Positions 24,101 through 32,433 of a DNA stretch of 64,000 nucleotides are shown in pieces. Position 1 is the stretch's first letter; every line of letters begins with the position of its first letter. The DNA comes from Pleodorina starrii (Eukaryota > Chlorophyta > Chlorophyceae > Chlamydomonadales > Volvocaceae): positions 310,001 to 374,000 of the forward strand of contig BRXU01000043.1 of the NCBI GenBank assembly GCA_030267565.1, read 5' to 3'. Position numbers and translations under genes: made by a program. Under the pieces are notes generated by a model. That model made no database searches, was not told the DNA's origin, and saw only the letters and a program-made list of their open reading frames with translations.

Positions 24101-24589
24101 CCGGCTTCCGGCGGGCCTGGCGGCTGCTGAGGTGGGGGCTGCTGGGGTGGCTGCTGCGGCTGTGCCGGCAGGTGGCCAACTCTCAGGAGCTCCACTTTGT
24201 CACGGTTTAGCCGCTGTCCGGTGGCCTGCGCAAACGTCTCCGTGGCGTCGAGGAAGGCTTGGACGGTGTGGTCGCCCTCCAGGAACACCTCTCCGTCGTC
24301 CGCAAACTGCACCGCCGTGGTTAGCTCGGCATCTGCTGGGTCCAGGCGAATGCCCAGTCCCTTGCGTTGTAGCCATGACAGCAGCGCTTGCGCGACGAAG
24401 AGGTAGAGCAGCGGGGCGAGCGGGCAGCCTTGTCGGACGCCCGCCGCCATGCTGACCGGCTCTGACTGCCTCCCCCCCACCAGCGCCCGGGCCTGCGTGT
24501 CCGCCAGCAGCGTCTGTACCCACTTTCGGAGCTGTTCGGACGCGCCCAGCTCCGCCATCGCTGCCACTAGAAAGTCCCGTGTGTGTGTT

Positions 24590-24652
<63 letters not shown>

Positions 24653-27600
24653 CGTTACAGTATCTGACCGGGCCCTGACGCTGGCCAGGGGCTGCTAACC
24701 CAGCCCCGACGGAAAGACCGCCTAAGCACTCTCCCCCTTGCGGTGGGAGAAGGGCGTGAGGGGCCGCTACCCCCTCCTGCTCGACGCAGAGCTGGCTGCG
24801 TCATACACCCCATATACGGGTGTACGGCGCAGCGGCTCCCCAAAGGCTTGAGCTCACAGCCTGCCTTATACGGCAGCTGGGCCCTTCGTCCGCACAAACA
24901 GCAGTCGCGCCGGCGCGCTACGCGGCGCCCGCGCTGTCCTGCCCGCCCTGAAGTCCTTGCAGCGCCGGGGCGCCCGGCCGGCCTGCTACCGGCTGGCGGT
25001 GCTCCTCTAGGCGCGAAAACAAAGCGCTGAGAACCTGCCCCGAGCTTGGTCCGGCTCGTGGGCGGTCAGCACCAAAGGAGAACCCAAGACAGCGCGCGTC
25101 CTACCCCTGCTACTACTCCTACTACGACGGCCCCGGAGAGGCCGGGGGGTGGCCCCTAGAGGCCGAGCTCCAGAGCTCCGCTTGGCCTCGAGGCGGCAGG
25201 AGGTCGGGCGCGGGCCTTGCGGCAGCGGGCTAGGTGACGGGGCTATAGTTCGCACTAGGCGGCACCTCGCCAACTCGCCTCACTCTCGCTATACCCGCTC
25301 CCTAAAGCCTCCCTCGCCTACAAAAGGCAGCCCGCGGCGGTCTCTGCACCCTAAGTCCTCTCGGACCCAAAGGAACCCCCCCTCATCCCCTCCTCTCACG
25401 CCTCCCTGCCTCGACGCCCTAAGTTCCCTCCCTCACCCCTAAAGCCCCTTCATCCCCTCACTCCACGACCCCTCCCTCTCCCTCCATACCCATCCCTGCG
25501 TGCTGCACACACTGAATGTGGCCGTTGACCACCGCCAGGATGGGGTGGTCAGGCCCTACCCCCTCCCATCCCCGCCTTGGCACGTCTAGCTCCGCAAACC
25601 CCCGCACACGCTGCCAAAAATCTAGTGCTGCGCGCGCCTTGGCCACCTCGACTGGGTCTGGGGCGTCCGGGGCGGTGGGTGAGTTCCTGACTGCCCACAG
25701 CCCCACGCGCGCCCGTTCCATGGCCGTGAGTGCCGCCAGGCAGATCACGTCCCACACGCACTGCTGCACGCCTGGCGGTGGCTCCGCCAGCCACACGTTT
25801 GCCCGGGTGATGGGCCCGGGCACGTGGGCGGCGATCTGCTGCACCACCGCTTGCGCCACCGGGCACTCCCAGAAGTGGTGTGCACGCGGCGAGCATGCGT
25901 GTGGGCCGGCTCCCCCGTACGCGCCGCACTTGCATTGTTCTGGTGCTGCTCCCCTGATGTGGCTGTTGCCGGGAAGCGGCACGCCGTCCTGTGCCAGCCG
26001 CCAGAGCGTCTCAAAGTGTTCGCGCTCCCATTTGATGGGCCACATTCGCCGGAGCATTGCCAGTACACTTGCTGCTGGCGCCACTTCGGCGGCGGCTGGC
26101 TGATGTCCCGGTGGGTGGGCTCCTGCTGCTGCTGCCGCCGCTGCGGGCTGCTCCCGGGCTTCCCGCTCGTAGGCTGCGTGCAGGCGGGCCCGGCGCTCCG
26201 TTACCGGCTGCATCTGCATTTGGGTGGCTTGGCGGACGGAGAGGTCGCGCAGCTTGATGCTGAGTGACCCCCCAAACCGCCAGCCCACCCGCCCCACGAA
26301 CCGAGCTCGTATCGTCTCCTCCGTATCCAGCCCTGCCGCGCGTTCCGGGTGCGCCAGCACCGTCGCTGCTGCTGCACGCCATTCCGGGCTAATATCCGCC
26401 GTGAGGCGGTTGATGGCGTCGATGGTCGTCGTCCGCCTGAAGCCTGTCAGGTCGCTGGGGTCAAGGTTGGCTGTTACCCAGGCCTCCCACTCGCCAGCTG
26501 CTCGCGGGGCGGATGCGGCGGCCTGCGTCACCCTCATTAGGTCACCCACCGTGCGCAACGCCCTGCATGCCGCCAGACGCCTGTGGCGGCTCTCTAGTCC
26601 TGGCCTAGGAAGCGGGTTGGGAGCCATGTCCCAGTCCTCCTCCTCGGGCGCGAAGTCTGGATCTGCCGCCTGCGCGTCCGCTGCATCCCCCGCTTCCGCT
26701 GCCCCGCTGGTCGGTTGCGCACCGTTCGGCAAAAGGGGGTTGCCCCAAAGCGGGATATTAAGGCACCAGTCCCCGGCGGCCGGCAGCGGCGTCGTGTCAA
26801 CATCTTGCACGGGGGGGAGGTAGCTGAGGGCGACGAGGAGTGTCGTGATGTCTGCGGGCAGGGGGTCCGTTCCTGGGTGGGGCATCCCTCCCTGCGCCAC
26901 ACCCGTGGTGAGCACGGATCCGGGGCTCAGCAGCGGGTGGTAGCCACGGAGCAGCTGGGCGAACGTTCGTACCGACGAGTGGGCGTTGTCTGCTGGCTGG
27001 CTGGCGGTCCGGGCGAGCTTGGCCGCCTTCACCGCCTCCCGTGCGCGGGTGTGCAGGGTGAGCGGCAGCAGCCCGCATCCGCCGTCTCGCGCCGCGCCCC
27101 ACATGAGCTGCCCTGGGAGGCCGGTGAGGCGCTGACATGGCTGCATGGGGCTGACCCTGCGGTCGCCTGCCTGTGCTGCCCATCTCTCCACCTGGCGGGC
27201 CTCTTCCCCCCCTCCTCGGCCGCCGTGCTCCCAGTGGTACGTCCTGATCTGTAAGGCGTATGCCGATATGAGGTTGCAGCTGCCGAACACCGACAGCCGA
27301 AGTCGGGTGACGCGGTGCATCCGCTTGCGGATCTCCTCCCCGGCGCGGTGCCAGTTGGATTGCTGGCCTGTTGGGTTATTTGAGAAGCCAGCTCCTAGCG
27401 CAGTCGCGGCAGGCACCAGGCGCAGGCCCTGGATGTTTGGCACTGCGGGCGCATGGGCTGGTGCTGGCGCTTGCGGCGGGCCTGGTGCTGGTGGCGGCGG
27501 CGCGGGCGGTGGGAGCTGGGCGCCGGCTTCCGGCGGGCCTGGCGGCTGCTGAGGTGGGGGCTGCTGGGGTGGCTGCTGCGGCTGTGCCGGCAGGTGGCCA

Positions 27601-27653
27601 ACTCTCAGGAGCTCCACTTTGTCACGGTTTAGCCGTGTGTGTGTTTGTGTGTG

Positions 27654-27684
<31 letters not shown>

Positions 27685-28458
27685 CGTTACAGTATCTGAC
27701 CGGGCCCTGACGCTGGCCAGGGGCTGCTAACCCAGCCCCGACGGAAAGACCGCCTAAGCACTCTCCCCCTTGCGGTGGGAGAAGGGCGTGAGGGGCCGCT
27801 ACCCCCTCCTGCTCGACGCAGAGCTGGCTGCGTCGTATACCCCATATACGGGTGTACGGCGCAGCGGCTCCCCAAAAGCTTGAGCTCACAGCCTGCCTTA
27901 TACGGCAGCTGGGCCCTTCGTCCGCACAAACAGCAGTCGCGCCGGCGCACTACGCGGCGCCCGCGCTGTCCTGCCCGCCCTGAAGTCCTTGCAGCGCCGG
28001 GGCGCCCGGCCGGCCTGCTACCGGCTGGCGGTGCTCCTCTAGGCGCGAAAACAAAGCGCTGAGAACCCGCCCCGAGCTTGGTCCGGCTCGTGGGCGGTCA
28101 GCACCAAAGGAGAACCCAAGACAGCGCGCGCCCTACCCCTGCTACTACTCCTACTACGACGGCCCCGGAGAGGCCGGGGGGTGGCCCCTAGAGGCCGAGC
28201 TCCAGAGCGCCGCTTGGCCTCGACGCGGCAGGAGGTCGGGAGCGGGCCTTGCGGCAGCGGGCTAGGTGACGGAGCTATAGTTCGCACTAGGCGGCACCTC
28301 GCCAACTCTCCTCACTCTCGCTAAACCCGCTCCCTAAAGCCTCCCTCGCCTACAAAAGGCAGCCTGCGGCGGTCTCTGCACCCTAAGTCCTCTCGGACCC
28401 GAAGGACCCCCCCCCTCCTCCTCCCCTCCTCTCACGCCTCCCTGCCTCGACTCCCTGC

Positions 28459-28509
<51 letters not shown>

Positions 28510-30311
28510 GGTCGCCGCACGGCAGCCTGCAGGACGCTGTGTATGTGTTGCGCTCCCGGGGGGGATGTGTGGAAGGGGTGGGTCGGGTACCTGATGTAGG
28601 TGATGTTGATGGCTGGCGGTCTGATGCTGATCGTCTCAGCGCCGTGATGCGTGCACACGGAGCCGGCGGTGGGCGCCCCGCGAGGTGCAGCGGAACGGCC
28701 CCCCAAGCCGCCCTCCCTCTCCCCCTCTCCCTCTCCCCCCCCAAGGGGCCGCACTCAGCCTCAACCGAGTCCGGTACTTATGAGCCTTTGCGCGCCGCAA
28801 AAAGATTTCCGCCCGCCCCGCCGCCCTCCCCTTCCCCACCTGTGTGCCGGCACCCACCCACCCCCCTTCAGGATGCCGTGTTCTGGGTGTCCGTCATCTT
28901 GCTCTTCATCCTGGTCCAGAACATCCTGCTTGCCATCGTCGCCGTCGCCTACGATGAGGCCAAGCTGGCGGAGGCCCCGGCGGACGCCAGCTTCCTGTTC
29001 TGTCTGCTGGCCTGGCTGAGCTGGTGGCCGGTGGCGGCCTACTACCGGCTGTACCGCCGACTGTCCTGGACGGAGGTGGTGCGGCGGCTGGAGGTCTGGC
29101 CCACATCCACCTTCACCACCCTCTACTGCCGCTGGGCGGTGGCCTCCACGGCAGAGGCGCAGGCGCTGCAGGGCTACTACACGTTCTTCCTGAACTGGCA
29201 CTTCAAGCCCCGCTCGCCGTGAGAGGACGGGTTGGGGCTGCTGGGGGGACAGCAGACACGGGTTAAGGGTTTAGGGTTGAAGGGGCTTTTGTCCTAATGG
29301 TCGCACCTCCGTCCGCCCCTCGCGGGTGGGGCCCTCGCGGGTGCGCAGCGGGCTTGGAAGCGTGTGTGTGTGTAGGTGGTGGGGGGTCGAGGCGCCGTTG
29401 CGTTGTCCGTGCTGCTGAGCAGCCGCAGGGCTACCGCGGGCGTTGGCGCGGGCGAATTAGCCCTCCGTGCCGCTGGGGCTTCACGCCCTGCTGTTGCCGA
29501 CATGCCGCCACGCACGGGTGCACGCCCGCACGCCAGCCGCGCACGCCACTCAACACAGCGATCACATCCCAACCTGCCAGCCAGGCGCCATCCGCCCCTC
29601 GCAGCCATCAACGGTCACCCAGTCGCCCAGTTGCCCTCGTTCCCTCGCAAGTGTTGTGCACCCCCCCCTTCTCCCCCACCCCCACCCCCTCACACATATT
29701 TCGGCACCCGCGCCTGCGTGTCTGCCCCCCCCCCCGGGCGCAGTTGGCTCCACGACCCCTTCAAGGGCCGCTCCCGGCCCGGCGAGCTACCGCCGCACAG
29801 CATTGCTACGCCGCTCTCCAGCCCAGACGCGCTGCGGGCGTCGCTGCGGGAGCTCGCCGCCGCACCCAGCTTCCGGCGCCTTGTTGCGCTGACCCTCCCC
29901 TGGCCGCTGCACCGGCTGCCCGCCTACCGGTGGGACGAGGGGAGCAGCTGTGAGCGGCTCGCCGACATGCTGTGGCGCTGCTACCGGTTCGATCCGGAGG
30001 AGATGGGGATGGGCGTCGGCGTTGGCGTTGGCGTTGGCAGGGAGTACGATGGGGATGGGATCCGCGGAGTGGCGCTGGGAAGGGGCTGCAAGTCGGGGGG
30101 CGGCGTCCGGCGTTTGATGTTCGCGTCGGCGTTTGTGGGCGCGCTGGCGCGCAGCGGCAGGGCCGGGCTGGATGGCGGTTGCGGCGGAGGCGATGGTGCT
30201 GGTGGTTCTACTGGTGGTGGTGATGGCGGCGGTAACGGTGGCGGCTTTGGAGGCAGTGGCAGGGAGGCGGTGGCACCTGCAGGAGGAGGGTGTGGCGGAG
30301 ATATGGTCTGA
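10622..30311 (+). CDS. Polycystin/TRP-type cation channel (5' end unresolved; 15.7-kb intron)
   Basis: Six exons join in phase: 10622-11336, 11895-12163, 12400-12583, 12822-13139, 28872-29218 and 29744-30311 (about 799 residues visible). Exon 1 has S1 (RIVYWVLVVSAFFSAY) and a large extracellular loop like the polycystin TOP domain. Exon 2 has S2 (GLVFILMSLVALATLVYLGV). Exon 3 has S3 (LLSLLTCLGWFLMYVLM). Exon 4 has S4 (SILMTGLSLYPYFRAHRGLR), S5 (ILDFIMFFAFIFLLIGATC) and the pore with filter-like LGFYSYDDF. Exon 5 begins DAVFWVSVILLFILVQNIL (S6). This is the topology of PKD2-like non-selective cation channels, which in algae act in cilia and stress signalling. Exon 5 can be read to a TGA at 29220, or spliced at GTGAGA to exon 6, which stays in phase and ends in a Gly-rich tail. 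The intron between pore and S6 is filled with retroelements; if it is spliced, the protein is unaffected. Confidence 0.72.
13140..13217. repeat. (TG)n tract 1 at the start of the large channel intron
   Basis: Begins directly at the exon 4 donor (CAG then GTGTGTGTG), with scattered TTTG interruptions. It is presumably the original intronic microsatellite that received the retroelements. Confidence 0.9.
13218..13818 (-). mobile_element. tRNA-derived SINE with LINE-like 3' tail
   Basis: A 601-bp unit between two (TG)n tracts, read on the minus strand. Its 5' end (13818) starts GTTGGTAGAGC, a pol III A-box-like sequence. An anticodon-arm-like hairpin (CCGG...CCGG around TTAGTAA) and a B-box-like GGAATTCGATCCCC at about 13783-13770 follow, so the head resembles a tRNA, perhaps threonine by the AGT loop triplet. 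A second T-arm-like stem (GTGGG ATCGTAC CCCAC) lies further in. The last 103 bp (13320-13218) align with the 3' end of the neighbouring LINE family and end ...GTTACACACAC. The combination of tRNA head, unrelated body and LINE tail is the standard SINE plan; mobilisation by this LINE is inferred. Confidence 0.6.
13819..13894. repeat. (TG)n tract 2
   Basis: Microsatellite between the SINE head and the 3' end of LINE copy 1, with TTTG interruptions. Confidence 0.9.
14703..19280 (-). CDS. LINE ORF2: APE endonuclease, reverse transcriptase, zinc knuckle
   Basis: An intact 1,525-codon frame. The APE-type endonuclease occupies about residues 17-280: SHN (N23), QET (E57), GDFN (186-189), SRLDRIY (D252) and SDHR (275-278) are the catalytic and metal-binding motifs that nick target DNA. 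The reverse transcriptase lies at about residues 520-830, with GKAPGWDGLPAELYR, NYRPITLLNTDYRILAK, AFLDFAKAYDTVHR, GVRQGCPLAPLLY and the catalytic FADD (770-773). A CCHC-like knuckle, CKCGAYG...HACSPRAHHFWEC, lies near residues 1367-1390. No RNase H domain was seen. The start ATG overlaps the ORF1 stop as ATGA. With no disabling change visible, ORF2 could be functional, but its partner ORF1 is broken. Confidence 0.93.
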   Translation of the reverse strand: MRAARGQGGRAQITRPLRVASHNMGGLRVWEARAAARFEAAMQLWAQLQLDVVCLQETHHTGDPDRSALEAALTAAADRLHQPGWTIAAHSYSNSQHTAGVAILVRANLLPPRAIEALPAPAGVPAGWLTECRFQWGGHHVRVCSVYFPQAGRDGAAGLRQQLCQAGLAPAAADAAADGSVLLWCGDFNFVENPALDCPSPDLRAADAAPSMQLQEAAAAAGMVDSFRTLHPQRREFTYLYRGPRPGGSRLDRIYLPEAACPYLAKAYINVTSPSDHRLAIAHIAARQPPPNTNLPRRIRLHCLAHADLKRSLGDWLDEEVGAAPTGGEHPQQAVLDWWPAFKRRLTAQVARLNREAQTRRVRPAASVQQLAAAAQEAASALDADPSNEERLAAAVEAQVAVQKGMRAAANEAARDARRNRISEGERPSRALTALIREQSDGGNGGGPGPSMLRDPRTGQLVSDARRLPQIIANFWQDVSALPSEAELPASVKQQAQAQVLEALRDHPLRLPADPEDPVGRAQVGSTEVAAALKATPRGKAPGWDGLPAELYRAFQRQFAPLLADLYTAIGTTGNMPARFTEGIIKVLYKKGDPTQPGNYRPITLLNTDYRILAKVMANRLGPALNAAISAEQTAFLPGRHIGASIFTLRYLPHLLRRQGRNALVAFLDFAKAYDTVHRDFLVAAMAELGASEQLRKWVQTLLADTQARALVGGRQSEPVSMAAGVRQGCPLAPLLYLFVAQALLSWLQRKGLGIRLGPADAELTTAVQFADDGEVFLEGDHTVQAFLDATETFAQATGQRLNRDKVELLRVGHLPAQPQQPPQQPPPQQPPGPPEAGAQLPPPAPPPPAPGPPQAPAPAHAPAVPNIQGLRLVPAATALGAGFSNNPTGQQSNWHRAGEEIRKRMHRVTRLRLSVFGRCNLISAYALQIRTYHWEHGGRGGGEEARQVERWAAQAGDRRVSPMQPCQRLTGLPGQLMWGAARDGGCGLLPLTLHTRAREAVKAAKLARTASQPADNAHSSVRTFAQLLRGYHPLLSPGSVLTTGVAQGGMPHPGTEPLPADVTTLLVALSYLPPVQDVDTTPLPAAGDWCLNIPLWGNPLLPNGAQPTSGAAEAGDAADAQAADPDFAPEEEDRDMAPNPLPRPGLESRHRRLAACRALRTVGDLMRVTQAAASAPRAAGEWEAWVTANLDPSDLTGFRRTTTIDAINRLTADISPEWRAAAATVLAHPERAAGLDTEETIRARFVGRVGWRFGGSLSTKLRDLSVRQATLLQMQPVTERRARLHAAYEREAREQPAAAAAAAGAHPPGHQPAAAEVAPAAGVLAMLRRMWPIKWEREHFETLWRLAQDGVPLPGNSHIRGAAPEQCKCGAYGGAGPHACSPRAHHFWECPVAQTVVQQIAAHVPGPITRANVWLAEPPPGVQQCVWDVICLAALTAMERARVGLWAVRNSPTAPDAPDPVEVAKARAALEFWQRVRGFAELDVPRRGWEGVGPDHPILAVVNGHFQCVQHAGMGMEGGGGEVE
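19277..20917 (-). pseudogene. LINE ORF1: coiled-coil RNA-binding-type protein, 5'-truncated and frameshifted
   Basis: The downstream frame is open from about 20690 to the TGA at 19279-19277. It holds a Trp/His-rich segment (AYWLPTDAAQDLHWAHH), a charged helix (TEEIREQNDRETRAQQAAL) and about eight ERAAAA repeats encoded by 18-bp units (20156-20290), which suggest an alpha-helical or coiled-coil trimerisation region as in other LINE ORF1 proteins. Upstream coding (IQDPEGCKKVLMAAYGRSVD through EQQWWQRLDITIPRA) lies in another frame. The switch fits an indel in the GCGCGCG run near 20679. The 5' end stops at (TG)n without an obvious start codon. No RRM or CCHC motif was recognised. Confidence 0.7.
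20918..21040. repeat. (TG)n tract 3
   Basis: The longest of the intron's (TG)n tracts, with regular TTTG interruptions. It separates the 5' end of LINE copy 1 from a SINE-tail fragment. Confidence 0.9.
21041..21143 (-). mobile_element. SINE-tail or related LINE fragment, severely 5'-truncated
   Basis: Practically identical to 13218-13320, the 3' tail of the SINE, and then cut off directly by (TG)n. It may be a truncated SINE or a truncated member of the LINE subfamily that donated the tail. Confidence 0.8.
21144..21226. repeat. (TG)n tract 4
   Basis: Microsatellite between the SINE-tail fragment and LINE copy 2. Confidence 0.9.
21227..24579 (-). mobile_element. LINE copy 2, 5'-truncated
   Basis: 3,353 bp, nearly identical to the 3' half of copy 1. 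The 3' UTR is complete; the 5' end is cut at the position equivalent to 17246 of copy 1 and joins (TG)n. The few differences from copy 1 (for example near 22169-22182) indicate recent insertion. Confidence 0.92.
22036..24579 (-). pseudogene. LINE copy 2 ORF2 fragment
   Basis: Open from the truncation point to the normal stop. It corresponds to residue 679 onward of copy 1 ORF2: it keeps GVRQGCPLAPLLY, FADD and the C-terminal knuckle but lacks the endonuclease and the first part of the reverse transcriptase, so it cannot work alone. The frame is undamaged, as expected of a young dead-on-arrival copy. Confidence 0.9.
24580..24652. repeat. (TG)n tract 5
   Basis: Microsatellite between the 5' end of LINE copy 2 and the 3' end of copy 3. 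Confidence 0.9.
24653..27635 (-). mobile_element. LINE copy 3, 5'-truncated, more diverged
   Basis: 2,983 bp; the 5' end corresponds to position 16880 of copy 1. It differs from copies 1, 2 and 4 at many scattered sites, including in the 3' UTR (for example TCATACACC for TCGTATACC near 24802). It is therefore older or from a different source element. Confidence 0.92.
25458..27635 (-). pseudogene. LINE copy 3 ORF2 C-terminal fragment
   Basis: Corresponds to residue 801 onward of copy 1 ORF2, so the catalytic FADD is lost. The frame remains open over about 720 codons to the normal stop despite several amino-acid changes. Confidence 0.9.
27636..27684. repeat. (TG)n tract 6
   Basis: Microsatellite between LINE copies 3 and 4. 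Confidence 0.9.
27685..28451 (-). mobile_element. LINE copy 4, 3' UTR only
   Basis: 767 bp, nearly identical to the 3' UTR of copies 1 and 2, truncated before the ORF2 stop. A few bases of non-element sequence (TCCCTGCCC) separate it from the last (GT)n tract, unlike the other junctions. Confidence 0.9.
28461..28508. repeat. (GT)n tract 7
   Basis: A pure GT run at the right end of the retroelement cluster. After it, unique intron sequence leads to the S6 exon acceptor at 28871. Confidence 0.9.
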
Positions 30312-32358
30312 GACGCGCAGCTTTGGTGCAACCAGCAGCAGCAGCAGCTGCAGCAGCAGCAGCACGGGCGGGAGGTATGTGGATGTAGAGTGGACCAGAC
30401 AGAAGAGGCAGCCTGTGTATGTGTGTATGTATGTGTGTGTGGGGGGGTGGGGTGTTTTCCCAGGAGAGGGAGGCGCGCACCGCCGCCTGCTGCTGTAGGC
30501 CTGGAGCACTGCGGCAGTGCGGCTGCATGTGCACTGACGGGCAGTAGGCGGGCGGGCGGGGGGGCAGGCAGGGCAGGAGAACACCAGCAGGCTCAGCAGC
30601 GGCAGCAGAGGCGCAGAGCTCGTGTCTTAGTTCGCGGCAGGGTTAGCCGGCGAACGAAGCACAGGGGGGGGTTGCGCAATCAGGGAAGCTGTGTGGCCGG
30701 CGGGGCGCGTGAAAGTTTCTCCGAGCGAGTTGGGTGTAGATGGCGGCCTGCTAGCTGCTGGTGCGGCGACGGCAGCGGCGGCCTTGCCGGGTGCATTTGC
30801 TATGGCTACAGCAACGGCGGCGGCAGTTGCCGCAGTCGCAATTGCAACTGTGGCAATTGTAGCAATAGGTGGCGGACAGCACGGCGGCGACTGACTGACT
30901 GACCCAAAGCGCAGCATGTACGGCTGGCGTTCACAGACGCTATTGGTTCGCGTGTTTCCCGTTGTCCTGCCATTGCCGTGTGGGCAATGGCAGTTCCATC
31001 ACTCACAATGATGGCGGCGGTTGCTGTCATTGACGTGCGCATGTCTTGCACTGCCCCAAGGCACTGCATACGCTGCACGGTCGCTGGTGATTTGCCGCTC
31101 TTGATCCATGGAAAGGTGTGCTGTGTGTACGGCAGCCCGCGACAAACACATGTGCGCATAAATCTGTCCTGCCGGTGTCGCCACTCCCAGGTGCTGCGAT
31201 ACGCGCCGCTATCTTTTTGGTGTATGTGGCTGCCTGCCGCGAGCTGAATAATACCGCGTGCTGAATAAATCACCGTTTTTAGGGCGTAACGCCGGCTTTT
31301 GGAGTGTCGCGGAGCCGATATGCACCGCATCTAATGCACGATGTGATGGACGTCTTTTGTTTGCGTGTATGTGTGAGAGGGAAGTGCCTTATACATCAAA
31401 AGGCGTAACGTCTTTTGACGCCTGGCCGTGTCGGACGCCCGGTCTGTTCCTTTTGATTCATCGTCTTCGAAGCGCAAGCCGGACGTGCGCCTATCGCGCA
31501 GCGGCTGTTGCGATTACTGCTGCTCCTGCAGCTGCTGTGCTGGCGGCGGCAACGGAGGTGTCGCCGGTCAATCCCGCGGTCAAGTCCTGACGTGCGAGCC
31601 GGACCTTGGTGGTCAGGGCGGGGTCGGGCATGCAAGCTCCTCGCTGCTCTCCTGAGCCCGTTGTGAGGCTGCTGTGAGCCGTCCTGGTCCCGTGGGACCC
31701 TGTCCTGCGTTTCTCAGTCCGCGCGCGGACCCTTGTACAACATGCGAAGAGGGGGGCGTTTTGGAATCTTGTCCGGCCGTTTTTGGAAGCCCCCCCTTCG
31801 TTCATTATATCATCGAGTTAAACTTTGTACCGCATACCGGTGTACGGCGAGAGACGACTGGTTTACTTGTTTGCACTCAGTTGTCAGTTGACACCACCAC
31901 GCAGCCTGCAGAAATGCACGGGCGTGGACTGGTGGGGCGATGCGGGTGCATGTGCACCCACCTGCCTCCAATCGGTAGCCGTGAAGGTTATGGTGGTTTC
32001 GGTGGAGGTTCCTGCCATCCTGCGGGTTGGCTGGGTCTAGTCAAGAGCCAAACGTCAAAGTCATTTGGCTCGATTCCCCGGCAGCAGCAGCAGCAGCAGC
32101 TGGTGAAGACATCTTCCAGGCTGCAACGTGGGGGGAACGGAGTCCGGTCGCTTCACCCGCCCGTTGCGAGAACGGCGGGTGGCTTGGAGGAGCATGTGGC
32201 GGAGGTTTGTTGTTTGGAGGTTCAGACGCACCCTGTAACAAGTCAGAGGCTCAGAGCCCCTCACGGAAGTGGGGCGCGTGTGCGGATGGCGGACGGGCCT
32301 TTCGCACTTGGGAAACGGCGCTGCTCAAGTCGCCGCCCACTGACCTTGCTTCATGTGT
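30312..32358. other. Downstream of the channel gene, no further gene seen
   Basis: Probably begins with the channel 3' UTR. Ala-rich open frames at 30627-30917 (minus) and 30691-30894 (plus) are low complexity and overlap each other. Several ORFs of 75-240 codons between 31258 and 32407 lack domains. A short (CAG)n lies at 32082-32101. Confidence 0.4.
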
Positions 32359-32433
32359 TTCGCCCAGTAATGTTTCGCCCAGTAATGTAGTTCGCCCAGT
32401 AATGTAGGGTGATTCGCCCAGTAATGTAGGGTG
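32359..32433. repeat. Tandem TTCGCCCAGTAATGT repeats
   Basis: Four copies of a TTCGCCCAGTAATGT core, with spacing rising from 15 to 16 and 24 bp as AG and then AGGGTGA are added. No association with a gene could be made. Confidence 0.85.

Noticed and set aside
29262..29285. Second telomere-like block GGTTAAGGGTTTAGGG
   Set aside because: Only one unit approximates the repeat; too degenerate to call.
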